Under the pieces are notes generated by a model that searched no databases, was not told where the DNA came from, and was given only the letters and a program-made list of their open reading frames with translations. The position numbers and the translations under genes were made by a program. DNA of 64,000 nucleotides from Pelomicrobium methylotrophicum (GTDB lineage Bacteria; Pseudomonadota; Gammaproteobacteria; Burkholderiales; UBA6910), in assembly GCF_008014345.1 (NCBI RefSeq), contig NZ_VPFL01000003.1, positions 124,001 to 188,000 on the forward strand. Direction: 5' to 3'. Positions 16,901-25,808 of this stretch are shown here, piece by piece (the first letter of the stretch is position 1; every line of letters starts with the position of its first letter).

Positions 16901-17113
16901 TCAGTAGGTGCGGGGGGGAAGCTGTTGGCTGCGCAGGCGCTTGTAATGGCGCTTGATCGCCGCGGCCAGCTTGCGTTTGCGTGCCTGGGTGGGCTTCTCG
17001 TAATATTCCCTGGACCGCAGCTCGGTGAGTAACCCGGTCTTCTCGACGGTGCGCTTGAATCGGCGCAACGCCACCTCGAACGGCTCGTTCTCTTTGACCC
17101 GGACCGTCGGCAT
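16901..17113 (-). CDS. rpsU: 30S ribosomal protein S21
   Basis: Small basic ribosomal protein, 70 residues ([20 protein letters not shown] at the start, Lys/Arg-rich after). A strong GGAGGT site 9 bases upstream decides this start; the longer open frame runs antisense through tsaD and is not real. First gene of the macromolecular-synthesis operon, divergent from tsaD. Confidence 0.98.
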   Translation of the reverse strand: MPTVRVKENEPFEVALRRFKRTVEKTGLLTELRSREYYEKPTQARKRKLAAAIKRHYKRLRSQQLPPRTY

Positions 17114-17148
17114 ACGATTCGTACCTCCAAGAAGCGGAAAATTTTTTA

Positions 17149-17178
17149 ATTGTACGCGACTCGAAGCGCTTTTACCAA
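17149..17178 (-). promoter_or_regulatory. Candidate promoter of the rpsU-dnaG-rpoD operon
   Basis: Minus strand: -35 TTGGTA (17173-17178), 18-base spacer, -10 TACAAT (17149-17154), ending 35 bases before the rpsU start. It lies in the short divergent rpsU-tsaD region. Confidence 0.45.
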
Positions 17179-17194
17179 GCGTGCCCACTGCGCG

Positions 17195-18253
17195 ATGAAA
17201 GTCCTCGGCATCGAGACCTCCTGCGACGAGAGCGGCGTCGCTCTCTACGACACTGACCAGGGACTCCGGGCCCATGCCCTCCATTCCCAGGCAGCGCTTC
17301 ACCGGGAGTACGGGGGGGTAGTGCCGGAGCTGGCCTCCCGGGACCACATCCGGCGGGTGCTGCCCCTTACCCGCCAGGTCCTGGCGCAGGCCGATTGCCC
17401 GCTCGAGGCCCTGGACGGGATCGCGTACACGGCCGGCCCCGGGCTTGCAGGCGCCCTGCTGGCGGGGGCCAGCGTCGCGTGCGGCCTGGCCCGAGCCCTG
17501 GGCATCCCGGCGATCGGGGTGCACCATCTGGAGGGGCACCTTCTTTCGCCCATGCTCGCCACGCCCACGCCACGTTTTCCCTTCGTCGCCCTGCTGGTAT
17601 CCGGTGGCCACACCCAGCTGATGGAAGTCTCGGGAATCGGCCAGTACCGACTTCTCGGAGAGACCGTGGACGACGCCGCCGGAGAGGCGTTCGACAAGAC
17701 GGCGAAGCTCCTGGGGCTGGGCTACCCCGGGGGCCCGGCCCTTGCCCGTCTGGCCGAGCGCGGAGTCAGCGGTCGTTTCCGTCTTCCTCGGCCGATGCTC
17801 GGCAGCGGCGATTTCAACTTCAGTTTCAGTGGGCTGAAGACGGCGGCCCTGCTGCTCGCCCGGGAGCACGGAGCCGACGAGGCCGCCCGGGCGGATATCG
17901 CGCGGGCCTTCGAAGAGGCGGTGGTGGAGGTCCTGGTGGAAAAGTCCACGGCCGCCATGCTCGCCACCGGACTCGGCCAGCTGGTGGTGGCAGGGGGCGT
18001 CGGGGCCAACCGCCGGCTGCGGGAAGCCCTGACCCAGCGGGCCCGGGAGACGGGCTTCGAAGTCTTTTATCCGCCGATCGAGCTTTGCACCGACAACGGC
18101 GCCATGATCGCCTTCGCAGGCGCTATGCGCCTTGCCCGCGGCGTGCCAAGGACGGGCTATGGTTACACCGTTCTTCCCCGCTGGGACCTGGCGTTCACGA
18201 CGCCGGAAGCGGGGGAGCGCAGGCGGCGAGGCCGTCCAGCAGCGGCTCGGTAG
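17195..18253 (+). CDS. tsaD: tRNA N6-adenosine threonylcarbamoyltransferase TsaD
   Basis: Transfers the threonylcarbamoyl group to A37 of ANN-decoding tRNAs, with TsaB and TsaE, 352 residues. Motifs: [13 protein letters not shown] at the N terminus, the metal-binding HHLEGHL (HxxxH) near residue 111, VSGGHTQL and the C-terminal [10 protein letters not shown]. The start MKVLGIETS is the conserved one; 15 in-frame upstream codons are not. Divergent from rpsU, which is the classic arrangement. Confidence 0.98.
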   Translation: MKVLGIETSCDESGVALYDTDQGLRAHALHSQAALHREYGGVVPELASRDHIRRVLPLTRQVLAQADCPLEALDGIAYTAGPGLAGALLAGASVACGLARALGIPAIGVHHLEGHLLSPMLATPTPRFPFVALLVSGGHTQLMEVSGIGQYRLLGETVDDAAGEAFDKTAKLLGLGYPGGPALARLAERGVSGRFRLPRPMLGSGDFNFSFSGLKTAALLLAREHGADEAARADIARAFEEAVVEVLVEKSTAAMLATGLGQLVVAGGVGANRRLREALTQRARETGFEVFYPPIELCTDNGAMIAFAGAMRLARGVPRTGYGYTVLPRWDLAFTTPEAGERRRRGRPAAAR

Positions 18254-18281
18254 GGCCCATGGGAACCTCTCCGCCCCGGCC

Positions 18282-18908
18282 TCAAGCGCCGGGGTGGCGG
18301 CCAGTAGGCTGGGAGCGGCCGATGCGCGTCTCCGTGCCCGCGATCAACCTCTGAATGTTGGCGCGATGGCGCCACGCCAGCAACGTGGCCATCAGGAGCG
18401 TCACCCCGGTATAGAGGTGCCAGCCGAAGAAGCCCGCGGCGACGAGAGGCGCCACACCCGCCGCCGTCAGCGCGGCAAGGGAGGAAAATCTGAAGAGCGC
18501 TGCCGTCGCGATCCACACGCCCGCCAGGATCAGTCCCAGCCCCGGCGAGAGCGCCGCCAGGACGCCAGCCGCCGTGGCCACGCCCTTGCCGCCCCGGAAC
18601 CTCAGGAAGATCGGATAAAGGTGCCCCAGGAACACCGCGGCCGCCGCCATAGCCACGGCCTCCTCGCCCCCGCCGAGCCGCGGTGCGAGCCCACGGGCGA
18701 GGATCACCGCCACGGCGCCCTTTCCGGCGTCCCCGAGCAGCGTGAACACCGCGGCGAGCTTGTTTCCGGTGCGCAATACATTGGTGGCCCCCGGATTGCC
18801 CGAACCATAGCCGCGGGGATCGGGCAGACCCAGCACGCGGCTGACCACCACCGCAAACGGGATCGATCCCAACAGGTACGCCGCCACCGCCAATGCTATC
18901 GTGGCCAT
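18282..18908 (-). CDS. plsY: Glycerol-3-phosphate acyltransferase PlsY
   Basis: Integral membrane enzyme that acylates glycerol-3-phosphate from acyl-phosphate in phospholipid synthesis, 208 residues. Signature stretches: [33 protein letters not shown] and FRGGKGVAT, with about five hydrophobic segments. It converges on tsaD; a CCCCGGC/GCCGGGG hairpin spans its 3' end (18274-18294). Divergent from folB. Confidence 0.97.
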   Translation of the reverse strand: MATIALAVAAYLLGSIPFAVVVSRVLGLPDPRGYGSGNPGATNVLRTGNKLAAVFTLLGDAGKGAVAVILARGLAPRLGGGEEAVAMAAAAVFLGHLYPIFLRFRGGKGVATAAGVLAALSPGLGLILAGVWIATAALFRFSSLAALTAAGVAPLVAAGFFGWHLYTGVTLLMATLLAWRHRANIQRLIAGTETRIGRSQPTGRHPGA

Positions 18909-18982
18909 CGAGCAAATGTCCTAGAATGGCGCCTTCCCGATTTTACGTCACGCCCTGCGTGGCGGTCACGGTGGGGCGGTCC

Positions 18983-19342
18983 ATGGACATCATCTTCATT
19001 CGCGAGCTCCGGGCGGAAACGCTGGTGGGAATCTACGCCTGGGAGCGTCAGGTGCGGCAGACCATCGAGATCGACCTGGAGATCGCGCTGCCTTCCAGCC
19101 GTGCCTGTGAAACCGATAACGTCGAGGACACCATCGACTATTCCAGGGTTGTGCGTCGCGTCCACGAAGAGCTGGAACGCCACCAGTTCAAGCTGCTGGA
19201 GGCGCTGGCCGAACATCTTGCCCGTTGCATCCGCGAGGAATTCAAGGCGCCATGGGTGAGGGTCAGCGTGGCCAAGTTGCGCATGATGCACGGCGTAAAG
19301 CAGTTAGGCGTGGTCATCGAGCGGGGGCAGCGGCCGGGCTGA
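18983..19342 (+). CDS. folB: Dihydroneopterin aldolase
   Basis: Folate pathway enzyme converting dihydroneopterin to 6-hydroxymethyl-dihydropterin, 119 residues. It begins MDIIFIRELRAETLVGIYAWE (family pattern I...L...T..G.Y.WE). DTIDYSRVV and LLEALAEHLA carry the usual active-site region, and a C-terminal KL...GV pattern follows. The start was set by homology, since the open frame extends 30 codons upstream. Confidence 0.95.
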   Translation: MDIIFIRELRAETLVGIYAWERQVRQTIEIDLEIALPSSRACETDNVEDTIDYSRVVRRVHEELERHQFKLLEALAEHLARCIREEFKAPWVRVSVAKLRMMHGVKQLGVVIERGQRPG

Positions 19343-19356
19343 ACAGCCCTTCCCCC

Positions 19357-20100
19357 TCAGAAGAACGTCCCTTTGATGAGGAGTGAGAGCCCGCTCAGCA
19401 CCAGCACCGCGCCCAGGGCCTGCCGCACCCGGCGGTGGCTGAGGCCCAGATGCACCCGGCTTCCAAGCTTGAGCGCGAGCAGCATGACCGGGGCGAGGAC
19501 CAAGGCCGCGACAACGACCTTAAGGTGCAGCAGGAGGCCCGTTGCTGCAAACGCGACGATGCGCAGCGCGGTGCTGAGGGTGATCATGGCGGACATGGTG
19601 CTGCGAAGCTCCCCCCGGTCCTCGATGCGCCGCGAAAGATAAATGGCGTACACCGGACCACCGGTGCCGAACAACGCCGTGAAGGTCCCGCCTACCAAGC
19701 CCGCCGGCAGCACCCAGGCACGGCCGATCTCACCGCGGAAGCTGGGCTCGAGCATGCTGTAGACCCCGAAGAGCAGCACAAAGGCGCCGAGCCCGAGCTG
19801 CAGGGGTGCGGCGGGCAGCCGGGCGAGCAGCGTCGCGCCGATGCCGATGCCCACCACGGCCACCGGCACCAGCCATGCCAGCTCGCGGCGATTGAGCCGG
19901 CCGGCGTGGCCCCGCCGCAGCAGGAAGGAACCCGCGAACTCCATCAGTACCATGGTGGGCACCACCTGCTGCAGGGGCAGCAGGTGGGCGAGCACCGGTA
20001 CCGCGATGAGCGACGACCCGAAGCCGGTCATGCCGAACACGAAGAAGGCGGCGAAGACCGCCAGCGGCGCGACGATCAGGACTTCAAGCTCCACCCCCAT
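19357..20100 (-). CDS. TauE/SafE family anion exporter (second copy)
   Basis: A 247-residue membrane protein of the TauE/SafE (DUF81) family, with about eight hydrophobic segments in two related halves and the typical GMTGFGSSLIAVPVL and GGTFTALFGTGGPVYAIYL motifs. Family members export sulfite or sulfoacetate, or transport other sulfur or carboxylate anions. It follows xerD by 7 bases, about 1.4 kb past the end of the sulfonate operon, so it could be an accessory sulfite exporter; this is a guess from location. Substrate unknown. Confidence 0.85.
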   Translation of the reverse strand: MGVELEVLIVAPLAVFAAFFVFGMTGFGSSLIAVPVLAHLLPLQQVVPTMVLMEFAGSFLLRRGHAGRLNRRELAWLVPVAVVGIGIGATLLARLPAAPLQLGLGAFVLLFGVYSMLEPSFRGEIGRAWVLPAGLVGGTFTALFGTGGPVYAIYLSRRIEDRGELRSTMSAMITLSTALRIVAFAATGLLLHLKVVVAALVLAPVMLLALKLGSRVHLGLSHRRVRQALGAVLVLSGLSLLIKGTFF

Positions 20101-20107
20101 CCCCCGT

Positions 20108-21007
20108 TCAGCCGCGAGGGTGATGCTTGGCGTGAAGCTGCTTGAGCCGCTCCCGGGCGACGTGGGTGTAGATCTGGGTCGTGGAAATGTCCGAGTGGCC
20201 CAGCAACAGCTGCACCACCCGCAAGTCCGCTCCGTGGTTAAGCAAGTGAGTGGCGAAGGCGTGACGCAGGGTATGGGGCGAGAGGGGCGAGCGCACGCCG
20301 GCCCGCCGCGCGTAGCGCTTCATCAGGTGCCAGAACGCCTGCCGCGTCATGGGCTCGGCACGGGCCGTGAGAAACAAAGCCGAGGCCGCGTGCCCGGCCA
20401 AGAGTCGAGGCCGCGCCTCCTCGAGGTAGCGTTTGAGCCACGCCACCGCCTCCTCGCCCAGGGGCACGAGGCGTTCCTTGCCACCCTTGCCCAACACCCG
20501 GACAACACCCATGTCCAGGCTCACCTGAGCGAGGGTGATCGCCACCAGCTCTGACACCCGCAACCCTGACGCGTAGAGCATCTCCAGCATCGCCTTGTCC
20601 CGCAGTCCCCGGGGAGTGCGCACGTCGGGGGCATCGAGCAGACGCTCCACGTCCGCTTCGGTGAGGCTCCTAGGAACCGCGCGGGGCACCTTAGGGGCGT
20701 CGATGTGCAGGGTAGGGTCATCGAGAATTTGGCCCTCCCGCAGCAGGAACCGATAGAAGCGCTTGAAGCTGGAAAGCTGGCGGCTTGTGGTGCGAGGGCG
20801 GGCCCGGCCCGCCACCCGATCAGCAAGGTAGTCCAGCAGGTCAGCCCGCGTCGCCTCCGGCAGCGCCCGGCCACGCTCGCGAGAAAGCCACTCGGCCAGC
20901 AGGCGCAGGTCGCGGCGGTAGGCCTCCAGCGTGTTCTGGGACAACCCTTCCTCCAGCCACAAGCTGTCGCAGAACCGATCGAGGAGCTTCTCCTCAACGT
21001 CTCTCAT
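20108..21007 (-). CDS. xerD: Tyrosine recombinase XerD
   Basis: Site-specific recombinase that resolves chromosome dimers at dif with XerC and FtsK, 299 residues. N-terminal SAM-like domain (LSQNTLEAYRRDL), then the catalytic domain with Arg in ASGLRVSELV, Lys in LGKGGKERLVPL, HTLRHAFATHLL, LLGHSDIST and the nucleophile Tyr in TQIYTHV. The NHGADLRVVQLLLGHSD stretch is XerD-like. Start MRDVEEKLLD overlaps ogt by 14 bases. It is the housekeeping enzyme, not a mark of an integrated element. Confidence 0.95.
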   Translation of the reverse strand: MRDVEEKLLDRFCDSLWLEEGLSQNTLEAYRRDLRLLAEWLSRERGRALPEATRADLLDYLADRVAGRARPRTTSRQLSSFKRFYRFLLREGQILDDPTLHIDAPKVPRAVPRSLTEADVERLLDAPDVRTPRGLRDKAMLEMLYASGLRVSELVAITLAQVSLDMGVVRVLGKGGKERLVPLGEEAVAWLKRYLEEARPRLLAGHAASALFLTARAEPMTRQAFWHLMKRYARRAGVRSPLSPHTLRHAFATHLLNHGADLRVVQLLLGHSDISTTQIYTHVARERLKQLHAKHHPRG

Positions 21008-21491
21008 GCTCGAGCAGCCAGCGCTTGATGGCCACCGGCGCGCCCGACCGGGTGTGCAGGAAGCCGCCCAGGCCATCCGCCGCCACGACCCGGTGGCAGG
21101 GGACGACGAGGGGAACGGGATTGGCACCGCACGCGCGCCCCACGGCCCGGGGCGCCGTGTGAAGCGCCTTCGCGACAGCGGCGTAGCTGCGAGTCTGCCC
21201 GCTTGGAATGGCGGCCACCGCCTCCCAGACCCGCTGTTGAAACGGGGTGCCGGACAGACGCACCGGCAGGTCGAAGCGCAGCCGCGGGTCACGAAGATAG
21301 GCCCGCAACTGTTCGCACACTTCGCGCGCGAGCGCGGACTGCGGCGCGAGCACCGGTGTCCCCAAGGGGAGATAGTCGATGCGCACCAGCCAGTCCTCCT
21401 CGGTGGTTACGCCCAACACCGCAAAGGGCGCGGCGAGCCGGGCCTGATGGTCGAACCGGTCAGCCTGCCGCCAGCGCGCGGATCTGCTCAT
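20994..21491 (-). CDS. ogt: Methylated-DNA--protein-cysteine methyltransferase
   Basis: Suicide repair protein for O6-alkylguanine, 165 residues. The acceptor-Cys motif NPVPLVVPCHRVV is intact, preceded by GTPFQQRVWEAVAAIPSGQTRSY and followed by GGFLHTRSGAPVAIKRWLLEHE. The ATG lies inside the comC 3' end (32-base overlap); a later non-ATG start is possible. Its link with the sulfonate genes seems positional only. Confidence 0.93.
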   Translation of the reverse strand: MSRSARWRQADRFDHQARLAAPFAVLGVTTEEDWLVRIDYLPLGTPVLAPQSALAREVCEQLRAYLRDPRLRFDLPVRLSGTPFQQRVWEAVAAIPSGQTRSYAAVAKALHTAPRAVGRACGANPVPLVVPCHRVVAADGLGGFLHTRSGAPVAIKRWLLEHERR

Positions 21492-22464
21492 ACAGGGCGT
21501 CCCCCACCTGAATGCCCTCCCGGCGTGCCTTGGCTTCCAGCGCCAGGCGCCGCTCGCCAGGAAGCCTTACGCCGGGGTCGGCCAGCATCTTCGCGATGAG
21601 GGTCTCGATGCGTTCGAGATAGACAGCGCGGCCGGCCACGGCGTCCGGGTCGATCGCCAGGAACGCCTGGCCGATGCGCGGCCGGTTGCCTTCGTCCACG
21701 AAAAACGAATCGGCCTCGAAGCCCATGGCCGCCCCGGTCAGGGCGCAACACAATAGCTCCACCATGAGCGCCAGCATCGCCCCCTTGACGCCGCCGGCCG
21801 GCATCATGCTCCCCTGCAGCGCGGCGTCGGGGTCGGTCGTGGGCTTGCCCTCTCTGTCCAGTGCCCAGCCCTCCGGAATCGGCTTGCCTTGGCTCTTGGC
21901 CACCATGATCTTGCCACGGGCCACCTCGGATAGGGAGAGATCGATGACGAGCGGCGGGCGGCCGTGGCGGGGAAACACGGCGGCAATCGGATTCGTGCCG
22001 AAGAGGGGCGTCTTTCCGCCCCAGGGAGCGATCGCCGCCGGAGAATTGCCAAACGCTAGGCCCACCAAGCCCGCCTCCGCGACCGGTCCCAAATGCAGCG
22101 CCGCGGCACCAAAGTGGTTGCTGTTGGTCACCCCTGCGAAGCCCACGCCGTATTCCTGAGCCCGCCGGATCGCCTCCTGCACCGCCAGCGCGCAGGCCTC
22201 GTAAGCCATGCCGCAGGCGGCGTCCACCAAGCATGCCGCCTTCTTCTCGCGCGCAACCTTCGGCACCGCCTTGCCGTCGGTGCGGCCGTTCTTTAAATGG
22301 GCGCAGTAAAGGGGCACGCGGGACACCCCATGGGACGCGAGCCCTTGGGCATCGGCTGCGACCAGCGCTTCCGCAGCCGCCCGGGCCATGGACCCGGAGG
22401 CGCCGCAGCGTAGGAACGCCTGGGTGACAAGGGCGCGAAGCTCCTCCATCGATACCGTCGGCAT
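21460..22464 (-). CDS. comC: Probable (R)-sulfolactate dehydrogenase, LDH2/MDH2 family
   Basis: NAD(P)-dependent 2-hydroxyacid dehydrogenase of the malate/L-lactate (LDH2/MDH2) family, 334 residues. Family marks are ASHGVSRV, TNSNHFGAA with the catalytic His, FGTNPIAAVFP and the SEVARGKI/GGVKGAMLAL regions. ComC of this family reduces sulfopyruvate to (R)-sulfolactate. Here it lies 4 bases after an SlcC-like gene in an operon with suyAB, which makes that assignment the best one. Malate, lactate or another 2-hydroxyacid would be possible on sequence alone. It is the last sulfonate gene of the operon. Confidence 0.7.
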   Translation of the reverse strand: MPTVSMEELRALVTQAFLRCGASGSMARAAAEALVAADAQGLASHGVSRVPLYCAHLKNGRTDGKAVPKVAREKKAACLVDAACGMAYEACALAVQEAIRRAQEYGVGFAGVTNSNHFGAAALHLGPVAEAGLVGLAFGNSPAAIAPWGGKTPLFGTNPIAAVFPRHGRPPLVIDLSLSEVARGKIMVAKSQGKPIPEGWALDREGKPTTDPDAALQGSMMPAGGVKGAMLALMVELLCCALTGAAMGFEADSFFVDEGNRPRIGQAFLAIDPDAVAGRAVYLERIETLIAKMLADPGVRLPGERRLALEAKARREGIQVGDALYEQIRALAAG

Positions 22465-22468
22465 CGTC

Positions 22469-23413
22469 TTAGCCCCTGTGGCGCGAGAGGTGTTCAGCCA
22501 CCCGCTCGGCGATCATGGCGCTCACGCGCTCGTTGGACTCCCGGGTCACTCCTGCCACGTGGGGCGTGAGGATGAGGTTCGGCGCGCCTTTAAGCGCCGC
22601 GAAAGGGGAGCCTGCAGGCAACGGTTCCTGGGCGAAGACGTCGATGGCTGCACCGCCCAGGTGTCCGGCCGTGAGCAGCTCCACCAGCGCCTGCTCGTCG
22701 ACGATCCCACCCCGGGCGGTGTTCACCAGGATCGCCCCTTTCTTCATGGCAGAAAGCTGCTGGCGGTTGAGCAACGCCCGGGTCTTGTCGGTGAGAGGCA
22801 CGTGCAGGGAGACCACATCGCTCGTCGAGAGCAATTCGGCCAGCTCCACCCGCCGGATGCCGATTTCCGCCAGGGCAGGATCATCGCTCCGGAGGGCCGG
22901 GTCGTAGGCCACCACTTGCATGCCCAGCGCCCGCGCCAAGCGCGCCGTGAGCCGACCGATGTGGCCGCAGCCGATCAGGCCCAAAGTCTTGCCCCCCAGC
23001 TCGCGACCGCCGGAGAGGGTCGTGCGCGGCCATTCGCCATCGATGACGGCGTCGGTGGACGCGTACTGGCCACGCAGCAGTGCCATGGCGGTGCCGATCA
23101 CGTACTCGGCCACCGCAGCGGCGTTGGCGCCGCTTGCCGGGATCACTTCCACGGCGCGCGCCCTGCAGGCCGCCACGTCGATGTTGTCCAGCCCCACGCC
23201 TAAGCGACCCACGACTTTCAAGCGCTGGGCGGCGGACAGAAGCGCCTCATCGACCCGGGTGCGGTTGCGTACGATGAGCGCGTCGGCATCTTTCGCCAGA
23301 CTGAGGAGCCGGGAGCGTTCCTCCACCAGCGTCGGCTCGTAGATCACGCTGAAGTCGGCCCGCAGCGCGTCGACAGCAGTCTCGTCCATGAATTCGGATA
23401 TCACGATGTTCAT
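22469..23413 (-). CDS. slcC: Probable (S)-sulfolactate dehydrogenase, SerA-like family
   Basis: D-isomer-specific 2-hydroxyacid dehydrogenase, 314 residues. The Rossmann motif is GLIGCGHIGRLTARLARALG (about residues 147-166). The catalytic set is Arg in NTARGGIVDEQAL, Glu in FAQEPLP and His in TPHVAG. The N terminus MNIVISEFMDE matches what I remember of SlcC, which oxidises (S)-sulfolactate to sulfopyruvate. With ComC it would convert the S to the R isomer needed by SuyAB. The Met at 23413 is chosen by homology; 14 upstream in-frame codons have no support. A generic hydroxyacid dehydrogenase is the alternative. Confidence 0.7.
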   Translation of the reverse strand: MNIVISEFMDETAVDALRADFSVIYEPTLVEERSRLLSLAKDADALIVRNRTRVDEALLSAAQRLKVVGRLGVGLDNIDVAACRARAVEVIPASGANAAAVAEYVIGTAMALLRGQYASTDAVIDGEWPRTTLSGGRELGGKTLGLIGCGHIGRLTARLARALGMQVVAYDPALRSDDPALAEIGIRRVELAELLSTSDVVSLHVPLTDKTRALLNRQQLSAMKKGAILVNTARGGIVDEQALVELLTAGHLGGAAIDVFAQEPLPAGSPFAALKGAPNLILTPHVAGVTRESNERVSAMIAERVAEHLSRHRG

Positions 23414-23432
23414 CTGAATCTCTTTGGGATGG

Positions 23433-25178
23433 CTATTGCCGCACGCCGTTGGCACGCCCGGGCTCCGGTTCCCGGAGCAGCGTTTCGCCCGGACGCACCC
23501 GGGTGAATTCCACCGGTCGGGTGGTGGTTCCGAGGACGCCGTCCTGAAGGTGGACGCAGGTGTAATAGGAGGCGTTCAGGTCCCCTGCCTGGGGGAAGTC
23601 TTCGCGGTAATGGGCGCCGCGGGAGTTTTCCCTCGCGAGGGCGGCGGTGACGATGGCTTTGCTCACGAGCAACAGGCTCTCCAGGTTGAGCCAATCGTGC
23701 CAGGTCAGGTTGTAAGCGAGATCGTTCCCGGGCACGCCCGCCTTGGAGAGCCGATGGGAAAGTTCATCGAGCGCGTCGCGGGCGCGCCGCAGGCCCTGCG
23801 CGTCCCGCAGGATGCCAGCGTCGTTCCACATGACCTCGAAGAGGGCTTCGCGAATCGCCGCAATATCCGCCGGCGGCTTGCCGAGGGGCGAGCGGCAGCG
23901 GGCAATGGCGGCGTCGATGGCCGCCGTGTCCGGCTCGTGCCACTCGCCCCTCGTCGGGACCCAGGCCGCCATGGAGTCGCCAGCGATGCCGCCGAACACG
24001 GTGGAGTTGGCCACCCCGTTGCCGCCCAGGCGATTCGCCCCGTGCACCCCACCCGTGTCTTCGCCCGCAGCGAACAGCCCCGGCAACTCGGTCGTGCAAT
24101 CGGGCGCGAAGACAACACCGCCCATCATGTAGTGGGCGGTAGGCACCACTTCCACGAGCCCGCTGGCGAGATCGAAGCCGCAATCGGCGCAGCGCTCCAC
24201 CATGCCCTTGAACTGGCGCCTCACGTTCTGCGGCCCGAGGTGGGACATCTTGAGGTACACGCCGCCGTTGGGGGTGGTTCGTCCCTCGCGCATCTCCATG
24301 AAGATCGCCCGGGAGACGACGTCGCGAGTCGCCCGTTCGGCGCGCGGATCGTAGCGCTCCATGAAGCGCTCGCCCGCGCCGTTCAAAAGATGGCCGCCGG
24401 CGCCGCGCAGCCCTTCCTCCAGCACCGTGCCGGTCATGCGGGTGTGGGAGCCGGCGAGCAGCCCCGTGGGGTGGAACTGCACCATCTCCATGTCGCGCAG
24501 GGTGAGCCCGGCCCGCAGCGCCATCGCCATCCCGTCGCAGCTCTTGTCGCCGGAAGGCGTGTGGTACTTGTACATGGTGGGACCGCCCCCGGTGGCGAGC
24601 AGCACCGCACGGGCCTGCACGAACACAAACTCGCCGCTTCTCATATCGATCATCAGAACGCCCGAGAGCGCCCGGCCATCGCGGCTCTTGACCAGCTCCA
24701 CCGCCCGGTGCTCTTCCAGCCGCCGGATGCCCCGCGCCCACACCTGCTCGGCCAAGCGGTTGATGATCTCAATGCCGGTCAAATCCCCCTTATGCACCGT
24801 GCGGTCGAAGCTCTGGCCGGCGAAGGCCTTCTGGTGGAGCGTCCCGTCCGGATTGCGGTCGAAGAAGCAGCCCAGCTCATTTTCGAGCTCCCGCACCCGC
24901 TCCACCGCCCCTGACACCAGGGTCCAGGCGAGCTCCTGGTGCGGTAGCCACTTGCCCCCCTCGATCGTGTCCATAAAGTGGCGCTCGACCGAGTCGCCCG
25001 CGGCCAGGGCCACGTTGTAGCCGCCCTGCACCATACGGGTACAGCCGCATTTTCCCAGCAGGCCCTTCACGGCCACGGTGATCTCGAGCTGGGGCGCCGC
25101 CTTGTGAGCGTGCAGGGCGGCAAAGAGGCCCGCCCCGCCGGAGCCGAGGATCAGGATGTCGGTTTTAACGGTGTGCAC
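23433..25178 (-). CDS. Succinate dehydrogenase/fumarate reductase-like flavoprotein with altered active site
   Basis: 581-residue FAD-dependent subunit of the SdhA/FrdA family, likely paired with the SdhB/C/D-like genes at 30.3-31.7 kb. FAD site GSGGAGL (12-18). By eye against E. coli SdhA, substrate His242, Arg286, His354 and Arg399 correspond to H236, R285, H349 and R383. Three positions differ: the His that covalently binds FAD is C46 (GCTRMVQGG), substrate Thr254 is E254 (LEEGLRG), and RGEGG is RGAGG. FAD may therefore be non-covalent and the substrate may not be succinate. Starts with GTG, 15 bases after the fumarase-like beta gene. I propose a sulfonate analogue such as 3-sulfopropionate as substrate; ordinary fumarate/succinate remains possible. 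Confidence 0.8.
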   Translation of the reverse strand: MHTVKTDILILGSGGAGLFAALHAHKAAPQLEITVAVKGLLGKCGCTRMVQGGYNVALAAGDSVERHFMDTIEGGKWLPHQELAWTLVSGAVERVRELENELGCFFDRNPDGTLHQKAFAGQSFDRTVHKGDLTGIEIINRLAEQVWARGIRRLEEHRAVELVKSRDGRALSGVLMIDMRSGEFVFVQARAVLLATGGGPTMYKYHTPSGDKSCDGMAMALRAGLTLRDMEMVQFHPTGLLAGSHTRMTGTVLEEGLRGAGGHLLNGAGERFMERYDPRAERATRDVVSRAIFMEMREGRTTPNGGVYLKMSHLGPQNVRRQFKGMVERCADCGFDLASGLVEVVPTAHYMMGGVVFAPDCTTELPGLFAAGEDTGGVHGANRLGGNGVANSTVFGGIAGDSMAAWVPTRGEWHEPDTAAIDAAIARCRSPLGKPPADIAAIREALFEVMWNDAGILRDAQGLRRARDALDELSHRLSKAGVPGNDLAYNLTWHDWLNLESLLLVSKAIVTAALARENSRGAHYREDFPQAGDLNASYYTCVHLQDGVLGTTTRPVEFTRVRPGETLLREPEPGRANGVRQ

Positions 25179-25193
25179 GGCCGTTCAAGGTTT

Positions 25194-25805
25194 TCACGTC
25201 TTTACCCCCAGCGAGGCCAGCACTTCGGCCCGCCTGGCCTCGGCCTTTTTTTTCACTTCCTCGTACAGGCTCCCGCCATGGCTGTCCATCGCCACCAACA
25301 AGGGACCGAAGCCCTTCACCCGGAACCTCCACAGGGACTCGGGATTGAGGTCGTCCAGATCCACGTCCTCAATGGCTTCCACCCAGGTGGTCTCCAGCGC
25401 CGCCGTGCCGCCCACGATAGCCAGGTACACGCCGCCCAGCTCCATGAAAGCCGCCTTGGATTCTTCCAGCAGGCCGCCCTTGCCGATGATCATGCGCACC
25501 CCGTATTGCTCCATGAGCGGCCGCGTGAAACGCTCCATGCGGGCGCTGGTGGTGGTGCCGATGCAAAGCGGCGCATAACCGGCTGGGAATTCGTCGCTCA
25601 CCTCCACCCGGCGCACGTTGGGCGCGGTGTGGATGACCGCATGGCCCTTGAGGTCGAAGCGGGTCGTGCGGCCGCGGTCGAACATTTCGATCTGGGTGCG
25701 GTCGCGGATTCCGAAGAGCGTCCCGTTCAGCGTGACGGTGTCGCCCACGCGCCATGCGCGGACTTTCTCTTCGGTCACCGGTGTGACGATGTCATAGTGG
25801 GCCAT
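25194..25805 (-). CDS. Class I fumarase/tartrate dehydratase-like hydratase, beta subunit
   Basis: 203-residue C-terminal-domain subunit of the iron-sulfur fumarase family (FumA C-terminal domain, TtdB). Conserved: SDEFPAGYAPLCIGTTTSARM with the catalytic-type Thr and Arg, IIGKGG with substrate Lys, and ESLWRFRVKGFGPLLVAMDSHG. Odd: the usual RDxxH motif reads RDRTQ (residues 34-38), so the family His is Gln. It lies 3 bases after the alpha gene and is co-translated with it. Likely adds water to a trans-unsaturated acid; fumarate, tartrate or, as I infer from context, 3-sulfoacrylate are candidates. Confidence 0.85.
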   Translation of the reverse strand: MAHYDIVTPVTEEKVRAWRVGDTVTLNGTLFGIRDRTQIEMFDRGRTTRFDLKGHAVIHTAPNVRRVEVSDEFPAGYAPLCIGTTTSARMERFTRPLMEQYGVRMIIGKGGLLEESKAAFMELGGVYLAIVGGTAALETTWVEAIEDVDLDDLNPESLWRFRVKGFGPLLVAMDSHGGSLYEEVKKKAEARRAEVLASLGVKT

Positions 25806-25808
25806 GGG

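Noticed and set aside
16901-17869. 322-codon minus-strand frame ending in rpsU
   Set aside because: Only the last 70 codons are S21; the upstream part is antisense to tsaD. The GGAGGT site selects the short S21 start.
20108-21007. Tyrosine recombinase as a sign that the sulfonate block is an integrated island
   Set aside because: The protein has XerD features and is the housekeeping enzyme. No attachment repeats, tRNA-end duplication or other mobility genes flank the block, and its base composition looks like the surroundings.
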